Source: Parelaphostrongylus tenuis (taxonomy: Eukaryota; Nematoda; Chromadorea; Rhabditida; Metastrongylidae). From it: 64,000 bases of DNA. A program made the translations under genes and the position numbers. The DNA is taken from NCBI GenBank assembly GCA_019055375.1, contig JAHQIW010001244.1:496001-560000 (forward strand), read 5' to 3'. Below, piece after piece: positions 46,131 through 58,000 of the stretch; position 1 is the stretch's first letter; the number at the start of each line of letters is the position of its first letter. The notes beneath the pieces were generated by a model that was not told where the DNA came from, made no database searches, and saw only the letters and a program-made list of their open reading frames with translations.

Positions 46131-46339
46131 TACTATGAAAGGACGTTAATTGGCGCAAAAATAACTGCGGTTAAAGATCGTGAATTCAAAATGAGTCGTG
46201 AAGCAGCAGAGGCAACTCTCAGCATCAAAAATGCATTTGACCTAGTGGGTTTAGTGCCGATAACGGCTGCCCCGCCAGACCGTTGACGGTTGGCTGTTGG
46301 CAGACAACGCGTTGTAGAGTAAATAAGAGTGCTGTGCAA

Positions 46340-46425
46340 AACGAGCGTCTGTAGTGCAACGGTTAGCATACGCTCCCGGAAAGAGTGAGATCTGGGTTCG
46401 AATCCCGGCTGACGCAAACGTTTTT
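46340..46425 (+). repeat. tRNA-like sequence at the end of a dispersed repeat
   Basis: GCGTCTGTAGTGCAACGGTTAGCAT can form a D arm. A 7-base anticodon-type loop (CCGGAAA) sits on a five-pair stem, and GGGTTCGAATCCC is a perfect T arm. The acceptor stem has one mismatch and position 33 is not T. Because flanking sequence recurs at 41.5-41.9 kb, it is judged a tRNA-derived repeat and not a tRNA gene. Confidence 0.6.
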
Positions 46426-46819
46426 GCACAGTACTCCACATATTAGTTATAAGAGAGTCGCATCATTGTTAACAAACCGATCTCTTTCACCTACAGTAGA
46501 GCATAACCATATAATGAAATAAGTTTAAAAATGAAATACGACGCCCATGAGTACAACATATACGAATTGATCTCACTAATTGTGCATTCAGGGCTTAGAT
46601 AAGCAATAAAAGGTTTGCAACGAACTTTACAGAAATCGTCACCATTGAAAAATTGCTTGGCTTCGTGCGCTCGAGATATGGCATTGCAACTTCTCAACTT
46701 GAGAGCTCCCGTTATATTTAGCACTAAGCATAAATTGCGAATGAAATCGTGGTCAAAATTTACTGCATTAGAAGCCGCTCATTTAAGTGGTGAGTCAAAA
46801 TAACAAAGTCTGAAATATC

Positions 46820-47450
46820 ACACATTTATTATTTGGACCAACATGTCATGTGGTCTGTTGATGGGCTCTTGTACAGCCCGATACGTGTGTTTCAGTCTTG
46901 TGCAGCCTCGTCAGTCGGGCAGGCCCTTCGTGTTTATCCATTCGCGGTGCTCCACTCCCCACCAAGAGTAAGCGACGACAAGCGATTTACGCAATTGCTG
47001 TCAAGTGAAAAATCACTGGATCGACAGTGTTGTATACTCGATAGTTCTTGACTGGTATTTTGAAACATTATACCCTTTGTTTCGAGTGTTTCCTTGAGAT
47101 CACGTTCCAGTTTCAATATGCTTGATAAACATTTTTTGAGCCATGCATGTGGTCTGTTATGGGCACTTATGCAGTGTCTCGGCCTTGGGGGCCTCGTCAT
47201 TTGCACAGTGCTTTTCGTCTCAGGCAATCCTCTTAGGGAAACCCAACTTCCTTGAACAAAGTAAACGCAGACGTTCTATTTACCGTGCCATGTGAAAGAA
47301 ATCACAAATGGCAGTGTACAACACTGGCTAAGATGAAAGGCACTGTGCAACTGACGAGGCTGTCAAGGCCGAAACACTATATAAGTGCCCAAAACAAACC
47401 ACATGCATGGCTCAAAAAATGATGATCAGGAATATTGAAATTTGAACGTA
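46820..47450. repeat. Fold-back MITE, family P, composite
   Basis: A 58.4 kb-type arm at 46850-46935 is followed by a second left arm at 47090-47230 (GAGCCATGCATGTGGTCTGT, CTCGGCCTTGGGGGCCTCGT). A matching right arm lies at 47330-47440 (AAAGGCACTGTGCAACTGAC, GGCTGTCAAGGCCGAAACAC, CCACATGCATGGCTCA). Confidence 0.8.
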
Positions 47451-48870
47451 CTCTTAGGAAAACAATCGAAATGAATGATCTAATAAAATGTTTCATGCAG
47501 ATCTATTCAGGCAAGAAATCGTACAGATGCGATGTATCATATGAATTGCCTAATTTCGCAATAGAGGAGATCGATTTTGATTTTTTCTCAGAAGAATGAC
47601 GTTCTTAAACTGGAATAGTTCTTACCGTGGCACAGCTCGCATAGCAATGATGAGGACACATGAGATAATTTGTTATAAATCTACAGTTGTAGTACAGTGA
47701 GCGCCGAAAATGGTTGTTCGAATTTATTAGCATATGAGTAGCTCTTAGCCGGAAATTTTAACATTTGTTACGTATGATCGATCATGCGTGATGTAAAAGA
47801 GAAAAGTGAAACGTACCTTTACTTCACCCTCTACTTGCAATCGGCATTCAAAAGTCTCTTCTGCGTTGAGGAGACTAGTCCCGTAATTCACTCACAGGTA
47901 TCGCCGTCCTAAACAATCCATGTCATGGGGTACCAAACTTTTTTCTAATCCGCAAGAGCCAACAATTGTTAATATTACTATTCCGGGTAATCTAGGATGA
48001 ATAATTTGATATGTTGATGAGAAGTGTTCAAACCAAAGAATGAGCTCAAACATATCAATGATGACGGTTGAAAACCAATGGAACAGGTGAAGAGGTGTTG
48101 GAATCTGCACGACGTACAATGATGGATCATGCAATTGGGTAAGTAATGGCACATCATTTATCATCGAGAGACATATCAGAAGTTCATGTGAACTGTGCAC
48201 GTATATTCTCCACTTGGGCAATTCGATAGTAGACTCATAAAAGTCTGTGAGTGCGTGGTTTAGTCGCATTGGCTCTACTAGACTGAAGTCTGGGTGTGGT
48301 GATTTTTATTCTGTTGAAGTGATGGAGACGTTCGGCTGACTGAATTTTAGATACCTTCGTGTTTCCAAGCTCTGAGCAAGGTTCAAAGTCATTGAATTAC
48401 AGTTGTTCAAATGGATTTGATTTTAGAAACGTCGTGCATAGGAATGGACTGCTAAATAATACTGGGTTCTTAGGAGTTACATTGCCGAGTTTAATTCATT
48501 TTAGTGATATTTTCAAAAGAGAAACATGCGAACTGTGTGATGGTGGTATCGCATCGAGTCAGTGTGAGCACTTACATTCATTCCCTTTGCAACGAAACTA
48601 GTTTTTCAATAACTGATGATAATATTTTGATCACTAAGAGCTTTTGAGATTCAAGAATTTTTAAATCTATAGAACAGACTCTTCCATTTTGCGTCAACTG
48701 AGAATGCAATTTTTGTCAGGTGTGCTTTTAAATTTGGATATTTTTCAATGTGGGGTTCAAAAGCTTGAATACGTAATTCAACGCATTTTCGATCAATCAA
48801 TCGCAACGTAGCTGGTTGGTGCATTTGAATAGGCTATAATCAGTTCTAATGCGGCTAACTAATTTCTCAT
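47450..48870. other. No secure gene; a 125-codon minus-strand frame with a donor-like end
   Basis: The minus-strand frame at 47892-48269 is moderately hydrophobic (FSTVIIDMFELILWF, IVILTIVGSC) and reaches a GTGAGTGAA donor in phase 2, which would fit the 45.0 kb exon. Its sequence does not look like an SLC22 N-terminus and no start or acceptor is certain. Confidence 0.2.
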
Positions 48871-48880
48871 GACTTTCGCT

Positions 48881-49057
48881 TTAGTACTCAGCCGAAAAAT
48901 TCAAAAAAACTGCTTAAGCAGACGTAAGGAGCCTCAAATTCGGTTTGGGATTTCGGCTTCTACGTCATCCTTGAGCGGAAGCCCGGCTGATGATTCGTTG
49001 CCGAAACCCATTCTTTGGAAACAACATCATGAAGACCTGAAGAAGCCCTTGCAAGGT
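48881..49057 (+). CDS. Orphan exon candidate, unknown product
   Basis: After GCTTTAG a long open frame reads SRRKEPQIRFGISASTSSLS and then GSPADDSLPKPILWKQHHED before a GTTACG donor. Codon use and the serine/proline-rich then charged composition look genuinely coding and unlike the transposons here. No domain was recognised and no adjacent exon was found. Confidence 0.35.
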
Positions 49058-49059
49058 TA

Positions 49060-51760
49060 CGTTAGAAAACCAAGGAATGTTATATGCACGATCAACAATA
49101 TATCATTTGGAGTATGTGCTGGGATCGGCACAACTAGTGACGACGGACCATCTAAGTATCTAAGTAAGTAAGTAAAATTGGTTTTGAAAAGTGTGTTGCT
49201 GCACATCAAACATTTCCATCGCTACAACGAGCGCTATTAACATAAGCGATACATCAGGAGACATTATCTTGACTTACTTGAACGGAACCTTGCTTGCTCA
49301 CTTCCTTTCTTGTGGCTTTGTTCCCGATGAAGATGAAAACATGAAGGTGACAGAGCAATGCACTCATCCATATTCGACCGTCCATTAGAAAATCTTAGGC
49401 AAAACTACATTCGTCCACAAAGGACATAGAACACTAGCTGTTCTCAAAACACATCTGACTGAAATAAATCATTGATGGAGCGGGCTGTTATCGAGTTCAT
49501 TGTGATGCCGTCAAAGTATGCTGGGTACGAGGCCATATCTCATCTACTCATGTTCATAAATTTTCTGTTGGAGTGGACTACCATTCTGCCATTCTAGAAC
49601 TGCTCCAAATCGGTAATTTTCGTGATTAGAAATAAGTTTGGGTCCTTATAAAATCTTCAGTCCATTATCCAAAATCGTGCTGACGTTATCAACTAAAAGA
49701 ATGTGTCTTGGTTTTTTGACAATCACATGCAATAAGTGATTATTACACAACATAGCTGTCAAAAGCGACGACAAAGTAGAAAAGAGTCTAATAGAAAAGC
49801 CAAAAATTTTTGAGGCTTGAAAAACTTTTTATAAAAAGTTTCCCTTGAACTGTACATTCTACATGCAACGTATTTCAATAGAGATGTATGAGAAAAACTT
49901 TTAGCCTTAATGTCTACATCGATCCAGATTTCTAGATAGCTTTCTCAATCTTAGACTCTGGAATTTTTCACTGTCCTAACTGAAAGTACATGCAGTAAGA
50001 ATAGCACTGAGTTAACTTTGCTCTTTCCTCGTTCTACTGATCATCAGCAAACATGCCCATAAACTTTACCCCAGTGGGGAGAGAGTATTTAAGATCACTC
50101 AGTGTACGAACATTCTCACCCAGGCATGCAAATTGGTATTAGCCTTGTCCCGGAAATTCGCCAATCTCCAAATATTGGAAATATATGTGGGAGGGTCTGG
50201 CATCGTCCTGGCACGAGTGACTAGACAGAATCATCTCGGTCAGCACTCCGCGACAATAATATCAAAGATCAACAAACCTTAACTGGCGGCCAAACTCACT
50301 GTAAGTCCGTAGAAATTTATGTATCACAGATGTGACGAAGCCATTTATATGCAGAGAGTATTGGAATTCACATTGTAAAAGCAAATAAACAAATAAACAA
50401 GACATCTCGTGTGTTTTTTCGTAAAAGACTTATGTGTTAACAGGTGATTTATGTCCAACTTCCGTTTGAACGTCAAGGAATTCACCTCATCGGTTTGCAC
50501 AAATAGGAAGGATAAGATCTTGGAGAGAATGTAAGTATGGAGAAGTTTGAGAACACAAATGAAACGAGAGAATTGGGTGAGATAAATAGTCTGCAAGGGT
50601 GAAAAAATAATTTTTTAGCTGAGCTTCTCATCAAGAAGTGAACATGAGGTGAGACGGGTCAAGACAACGCTGACAATGACATAAAGGCAGTGTAGAAAAA
50701 ATTGACCTTAAGTCTCGAGCTAGGAACAAGGTCATCGATCATATGAAACGTTCGAAACCTATCATCTTTTTCTTTGTTTTAACGATGTTTTTCCTTTTGC
50801 GATGCATTGACATTGCTCTGGCTCATAGTTGAGCCTCGTCGAAACTTTCGTTTTCCGGCTCGAAAGAATTTTGAAGCTTAGCGAAAAGGGTCAGCATCAA
50901 TTTACCTAGATAATACTTATCTAAGTCAGAATACTGATGAGATGATCGTCGTATGCGAAAAGAGGACGGTAGATGTGTGAGTAAAAACTGACGAGAGGCT
51001 GCTGATGGAAATAAGTTGAACGAAGGCTTGCAATAGGACGGGATGACGTGCTTGAATGCTATCCGCTGACTTTTTCCCGTAGATCCAACAGTGTTCGTGT
51101 ACTTTTATTTTGAAGCATACATTTCTTCGCTTGGGAATCGAACGTAAAAAATGTGCTACGCGCCTTACATGAAGACGAATATTTTCTTCTTATTCGTCGA
51201 TCATTCTTCACAGTTTATATCACATATTGTTAACACCTCAGGACTAATGAGAGGCACTTTTCACTAATGCGTTTGCTGGCAATTCTCTGGTATGGGCTTA
51301 CGCCACCTTTTATTTTCTAACCGTTTATTTGTCAATAGTGAAGCGTTTGCTTGAATTTTGTATTGAATAGATGGGATATTTGACACAGATCAGTTCTACA
51401 CATAACAATGCGCAAATATGAATTGTCAGACGAATTTATCTATCAGTGCGAAAAGCCTTTTATTGATGAGAGGGATGTAAAATGCTAGTGAAGCTACCAC
51501 AGATATAGGGGATGCTATGACCCCTATGTATCCCGCATGAGTTTCATGATGATAGATTATACTGGAAAGTTCAGGTCAGCCTCTGTATGCTTGCAAAATG
51601 TTTCAGAAGACTGCTTAAACAAATTCCTATGAAAAATGAATTAGATGTTACGTATGTGGTTGCTCTGCCACCGTTCAATAATTCTTTGCTTTGCTTTTGT
51701 TTTTCATCAACCATCATCACATATACTCTGTGATCCCACCACATCTGTATTCGAATCGTA
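49060..51760. other. No gene recognised
   Basis: Short frames at 49191 and 50345 lack domains. A TCTAAGTAAGTAAGTAA run at 49150 resembles a splice donor but no exon around it is convincing. Confidence 0.45.
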
Positions 51761-51767
51761 TACTTGT

Positions 51768-51913
51768 ATTAAGCTTCCACAAAGATCTTTAAGCACTTCT
51801 TGTGCTGCTTCGACTGTTGCTTGGGACTTCTGCCTTCTTTATGAATGTCGTCGACTGCTACCCATTGCGCTATTGCCTCCTCTTTGCTCCTAGTTTGCAT
51901 AATGGTGTCCTGA
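51768..51913 (-). CDS. Orphan last-exon candidate, unknown product
   Basis: After a strong CTCACTTTTCAG acceptor the frame reads DTIMQTRSKEEAIAQWVAVD, then a lysine-rich tail (SPKQQSKQHKKCLKIFVEA) and TAA. The composition is coding-like. Upstream exons on the minus strand, expected between 52 and 54 kb, were not identified. Confidence 0.3.
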
Positions 51914-52149
51914 AAAGTGAGTGGATTTTGCTTTCTGAGAATTGCACTGTAGCGGCACCTCATTTATAGCAATCGCTAACTCCACTATTAAACATGAGGT
52001 GATTCGTTACGTTGCCAATCAGCTCCCGTTCACAATACCATAATTGTGCCATTCTCGTTGCCTTTGCATTGTGGTTTAAAAAAGCGTTTTCATGTGTATG
52101 TTCGCAACAAATTCTCAGCATATATGTATAACATCGACTCTACATCCAT

Positions 52150-52380
52150 GTCGTGTGATGTTATAAGTGTGTAAGCAGTGCACACCGTATCTGTCACTGG
52201 TTTGATTCCTCGTCTTTGCTCATCAAACCTCCCATATTTCTGCGCCGTAAAGTCGAGGCTAGACTTGTTTGGATGGAGAAGGACACTCGCTTAAATGCCT
52301 TAACGATGATTAATGAAGCTTAATGCATGGCGCATCAAGGAGGAATAAATCAGTGCTAAGTGCAGCGAACTTTGTCTCTC
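52150..52380 (+). repeat. Degraded tRNA-derived SINE
   Basis: A GTAAGCAGTGCACACCGTATCTG head with GGTTTGATTCCTC as B-box-like sequence is followed by a tail CTTAATGCATGGCGCATCAA that matches the family A tail. Confidence 0.5.
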
Positions 52381-52389
52381 TCTACAAGA

Positions 52390-53935
52390 CTAATAAACAG
52401 GCTAAGAAGAGCAAGTGATTCACAAAACGGCACTATTGAGTTTTTTTTATTTATAACTGATGTAGACAATATCAACACAACTTCATATTCATATTGGAAC
52501 AAATGACGTTCTACATACTTCGAAATTTTCAGCTTCTAAATGCATCACCCTCTTGAATTAATGAACATTTCGTCCATTCCAATGAAAGATGACCGAGAAT
52601 ATCTCGAAATCCAAGGAAGTATAGTTGAAACATTTGATAAAATGGCAAAAGGCTAGTGATCGAACATCAAAATCGTAGAAATCTCCTTATTCTGATGGAA
52701 GCCTGTCCCATTATGTTTATATAAATCATCATTAAGGCTAACGATACTGATGTTTCGCCTTCATCATAGCTACAAAGATTTGTAACGAGTGTCCACAGAT
52801 GTTCTTTATCGTACGATGTTGATCGTTGTTATCGCTTCATCGAGATGAATCGGTTGGAGTGAATCGCTGCAAAAATACTAAAAAAAAATAACTGATCATC
52901 AATAACGAGGTTCAATGAAAGTCGGAGCTTAAGATCGTAAGATTGTTGGAAATAAATTCTCATTGTTGTAACTAATTGAAACAAAAGTTCAACAAGGCTT
53001 CATCCCAATATCGATTGCTTCATAGATCATCTTTTCTAACTACAAAGTTCGTAAATAAAAGAGGTCGCTTCACAAATATCTTTCTGAGAAACGAGGGAAT
53101 TTGAAGATCGATGGATTAGTCCTTGGCATCATACCACAGGTGATTTCAATCTTTCCAATGAGACTCACAAAAGAAAAGTAGATGTTCTCCAAGACGAACT
53201 GATTACAAACTATTCTTCAAAAACTATAAGGTAGCGCGTCAGTTCAATTATGTGGCACTTTCTGCATTCATTTAGATTCAATTGCGACTCCGCAGAACGC
53301 TAAATTAAGGAAATAACCCTGTTGTGTGGACTTGACTTCAATCAATGCAGCTTTCAAAGTGGCGGAGTCACTAGCCAAAGTAGTCTTTTCATTGTTGCTA
53401 TATCAGTGTGAGCTTCTATGAATAAACTAAGACTGATTAGTTACTTCCAGGCTGGATAAAATTCGGTTTTGATGAATGTTTTCAGGTTATTCTAAAGGCA
53501 TTCAGCTCTCCAACTTTTTTATAGTTGCCGCAGTCGAGTGTGTGCTTGAGTGGTGAGTACCCTTGAGGCCGTCTCGGCAATGACAGCATCATAATGACGA
53601 TTCTCCTCTTATATAGAGTCAAAATTGCCTCGATGAAACATGCGGCGAGAAATAAGGTGCGCCCTAAACATGTCAGCGAAGCGCACATCCAATAGTCGAA
53701 CGCAACAACAAAATTATACAAACGAGATGAGCGTCCAACGCGACGAACCTTGGGCTGAATGAACCCACCATCTGGCCTTACAACGCTTTACGATTGACGA
53801 ACCACGAGCTCTGAGTAGTGGTGGTGATCGATTCCACAGCAGTAGCACCTAAAGCTGCCTCGGGGCGGATCCATCTCTGCCACTGAGCGGACTCGTCGCT
53901 GTCAGACACGCAGACCCCGCCCAGCCAGCCGGCTG
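52390..53935. other. No secure gene upstream of slo-1
   Basis: The right part (53700-53940) is GC-rich and open on the minus strand (GWLGGVCVSDSDESAQWQRW), possibly coding for a divergent gene, but no splice pair or start supports it. The dispersed GATGTTTCGCCTTCATCAT motif lies at 52750. Confidence 0.35.
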
Positions 53936-53939
53936 ATCG

Positions 53940-54099
53940 AATGAAGAACGAAAAGTAGATGTGCACAGAGTTACCGCCTCCGGCCCGGACACCCGGTCTG
54001 AACTGCTACTGCTGATGCCATTGACGTCGTCTACGGACGACTGATCGTCCCGATAGTCTTGTCGGAATTCTCATCACTCACCACCCACCGTTGCTAAAG
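53940..54099 (+). promoter_or_regulatory. Probable slo-1 upstream region and non-coding first exon
   Basis: The region is distinctly richer in G and C than its surroundings. A consensus splice donor (AAAG followed by GTGAGT) sits at 54100, about 800 bases before the acceptor of the first coding exon. All three frames before that donor contain stops, so if it is an exon it is untranslated. A TGACGTCG sequence resembling a cAMP-response half-palindrome lies near 54024. The 5' border is unknown and no TATA-type signal stands out. The link to slo-1 is inferred from position and strand. Confidence 0.45.
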
Positions 54100-54899
54100 G
54101 TGAGTCAAACAGACCACGATGGCCTCTTCAGGACAATCACTCAGGGTTTCAAATGTTTGTTCATTGAGGACTCTTTATCCGAATTAGTTTTTCGTAAAAC
54201 GGAGAGGTCTGATTAAAAGCTTCTTTTCGTCTTCACTTTTCTCTTTTGCTACGCCACCTTTCTGTATAAAATGTTGATCATCGAAAATTGAAATGGATGG
54301 TGGTTATCTCGTTGTTAAGGGGCGTTGGCAAGTTAGCGACTCCAGAGTCTCATTGCTATGAATACCTCTGGCAACTTTACATTGAGAAGAGTAAATTTAG
54401 GAAGTTAGAACTGGTTTTAGCCTTTTCCAACTCTATTTCATAAAGAAAGCAAATTTTGGAGGCATGAATATCAATTGAATATTCCAGACTCTCTCTCTCT
54501 CGCGAACTGAGTTTTTTGGAAATTTCTTGAAATGTGATTTCCGCAGGAATCTTTGCGAATGCTTCAATAGAAGACATTTTGCATTCAACTAATTTGAGGA
54601 GAATGAACTTCTATCCAACTGGCTTTATCCTACTCATTTTCGCTTGAACACTTATGTTTATAATAGCTTGTCAAGCTTAGCAACATTTTTGATACGGAGC
54701 TTCTTTGTTTTCCTAAGAGAAACAGGTGTTCGGTATCCATATGAAATATCCGTTTTACGATTTTGCACTACTTGCTAAACACCTCTGGATGGCTTGACAA
54801 TTTGCCGATTTTTGCTGATCGTTTTATTCTGCAAAAATCTTTCAGTCTCACCCGTTGAGATTATTTTTATTTTTTTTTCACATAATTTTAACTGGCTAG

Positions 54900-55091
54900 T
54901 GCAACAGCGGCGTCTGTAGCGGTGACTGTTCAGATAATGGGTGAGCACTACGTCGGCAGTCAAGCCAAGGGCTTCAATCAGCCCTATGGCTATCCAATGA
55001 ACTGCAATATGTCACGTGTGTTCATGGAGATGACCGAAGAAGATCGAAAGTGTCTAGAAGAACGAAAATATTGGTGCTTCATGCTCAGCAG
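54900..55091 (+). CDS. slo-1: slo-1 first coding exon
   Basis: The acceptor AG is at 54898-54899 after a T-rich tract. A 37-base leader precedes the ATG at 54937. The exon encodes 51 residues plus two bases (phase 2) and ends before a GTGAAT donor. It carries the cytosolic or extracellular N-terminal segment with [20 protein letters not shown], a hallmark of nematode SLO-1. An in-frame stop lies upstream of the acceptor in the same frame, so translation should begin in this exon. Confidence 0.93.
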
Positions 55092-58000
55092 GTGAATACT
55101 TGTTCAATCAATCACTCCTATCCAAAATCAGAAAGGATTCTCTTGTTTCTCGTGTTACCAAAAAATATCGCATGATCTAAAATCACTCTGAATAATGTCC
55201 ATGTCTCTGGTATACTGTTAGCTGATGATTTCGTTAAAGTGGACATACTTTCAAGGTGTCGTAAAAAAGTGGAGTTAATGAGATCAGAGCTTTTTCTAAG
55301 CAATCACCACATACCAATCTGTTTTCAATATTATTTCATCTTAAGAGGGCAGAGTATTATATAATCATAATGCTAATTATCTTCTGTTCCGACAAAAAAG
55401 AACACTCAACTTCCACCGGGCTTCCACCGGGTGCGCCACGCATCGAGTTCGACTCATAAAGTCTAAAATTGATATATGACATAAGCAACATTATATATAT
55501 ATATATATATATATATAAGATGCTTTCTCTTCCTCAGCTCCATTTAAGCGAGAAAGTGATCCGTTTTTTGTACAGTTACATAACTGCTTTTAGGATTTTG
55601 GATGCATGTAGAATGGAGAATAGCTTTTCTTAGATCGCACCTTGTGTAGAATTTGTGATAAGGAAGTTCTGATCGGCCACCGTCGAAAAGAAGCGTAACT
55701 TATTCAAGGAAAGAAACAAAGATGGGGGAATGTAATTACTCATTGGCGTAATCGTTAAGGTGTTAACGTAGTTAGGAGCACTTTTGTAATTCATTTGAAA
55801 ATCTTACCTGTTTTTCGCTGCGATTTTCTTAGGAAATACTTCAATTCTCCTATTTCTTGTTGATGACATCATGCAATAATTTGATTGACATTTTCAAAGA
55901 AAGTCACTTGTTGAGCTTAATGGAATACATTGTCCTTGTTGCTGTCGTATATGACAAAAACGAATTCTAGTATTCGTATGAAAATATTTTGTCTATCTGT
56001 TCATTGAATATCTGCTAGCTCTTTGCAAATTTTGAAATCAAATGATTAATCTAATCTATAACTTTACTTCCCGACAATTTTTTTCCAGTGGCAATAGGAT
56101 GTGGAATCTTACCCTAGGAAATAATGAGATAGCTGCAACCCTGGAACACGGAAGGACGTTGGACCTACCAAGTACTTTTTCCTGAGGCTTGCGAAATTTC
56201 CCACTGCATTATGGAGGCTTTTTGAACTACCTAGCACTAGGAAACTTCATGTTGTCGTCACAGCATTGAGATGCATAGAACAGAACACTATACGCATAAC
56301 ACAAGCGGCATTGTTTGAAAATGCCGTGCCAAAATGCACAAACGATCACTGGTTCAACCTCGTCCCAGGTAACCAGCTTTTCATCCTTCTGAGATCAAAA
56401 AATCATTGCCTCCTTCCGACTCGCAAAGCGCGGTAAACGCTTGTGGTAATGATCCAAAAGGCTTCAGCAAAGCAGTCCGTAGAATTCAAAAAACTTCTAG
56501 TTATTTATATTCACAATGAAGAAGAAGTGCTTAAGAAGCAGTCGAACTGATAGAAAATTTTTTCGTTGACGAAAATAGTTTGAAAAAGTTCAAGAATACG
56601 AGTTGAATGAGTGGTGTGATGAGATTAGGAAAAAATGTGAGGTCGTGATAAGAATGAAAAAAGTAAAGAAAGCGACTGGTCAAAAATTTCATTGGGTTTC
56701 TTGTGTATATTTCCGGTCAACACTATAAGGCATATACATCACTGTGGTTATCGTGACTATGGGATCAACAAAGTATTATCTTTTGTGCTAGAATAAAGGC
56801 ATTCTTCCGTAATTAACATTTAGTGGAAGATAAAAGGGAAAAGTTTTCTGCATTGATCAATCCTTGAAGAATTTGTTTCTAAATCTGGACTCCTAACTAA
56901 AGTAACTGAAGTTGTTAATACGTTCTTCACATGATGATTGCTCGTTCATCACTGTTTGCATCGCAAAGAAGAACAAAGCGACTTCTTGCTTTCAAGCTTT
57001 TTCTGCTCTGTTTTCCGCTTCATCATGTTACGCACTGTGTTAAAGCGCTGAAAATGGAATCAATTTCTATGCTCTCGGGTTTCACTTTGACATTTGATAT
57101 TGTATATTGTGCCACGTCTTATTGAATTTCTTATATTCTATTTCATCTATATCAAATAACTTTACTTCCTAGTACGCCGCGTATGTCGAATTGTAATTTG
57201 TTAAGCATAAAAAAAGGAGTCCTCGAGTAAAGACGATCAAATGTTTCTGTAATCTTAATACCTTCATATCTTTTATCATCGGCCGTCATTAAGTTTATCA
57301 ACAAATGGAATACTCGTGATGATGGATGTTAGTAAGTAAGCCATTCTAAGAAAAAGTGTTACCTCAGAAGAAATTGGAAAAGGTGATGTTTAATAACTAG
57401 AACGTGACCTGTTCGACGAATTGTGTCAATACTGAAGTAAGATGGAATAAAAATGGCATGGACCTTTTTTCAATTGCAAAGAGTAGGAGGACAGACGGTA
57501 TAGAAAGTGCTCAGGCCTGCTTCGGAGAACGAGTGTAGCGTGTCATCATTTTTCTGAATTAACCTACTCATCGTTCAAATAGAATGAATGTTTTTTTTAT
57601 GCGCCCTTTTTGCCTAACCCGCTTTCTTATCATGCGTTCGATTCATTATCCCAGGTCCATCATTTGCTGAAATGCTGGAATTTAAATCTATATTTAACTC
57701 GACAAACTCCAACTTTCCAAAAATGTTGCTGAATACTGATGCAAATAATTCCTCAAAGAATATTCTTAGTAGACCATTTCCAGTCACTTACCGGTCTGTT
57801 TATCTGGAGGAGAGCTTTCTTCCAAACAGAGCTTGCTCATGTTGATTATGAAAAAAAATAGTCATTATCAGCATTCAGATAGAAATTACAGGTCTTTAGC
57901 TTAGAACCGTGCAAATGAAGAGGAAGAGGTGTGAATGTGATATTTTTGTTAGATCAGAAATCAACCTTTATTTTGAAATTTTTGGTATCAGAGATGAAAA

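Noticed and set aside
46340..46425. A functional tRNA gene
   Set aside because: The acceptor stem has a mismatch, the base before the anticodon is not T, and flanking sequence is repeated elsewhere, pointing to a tRNA-derived element.
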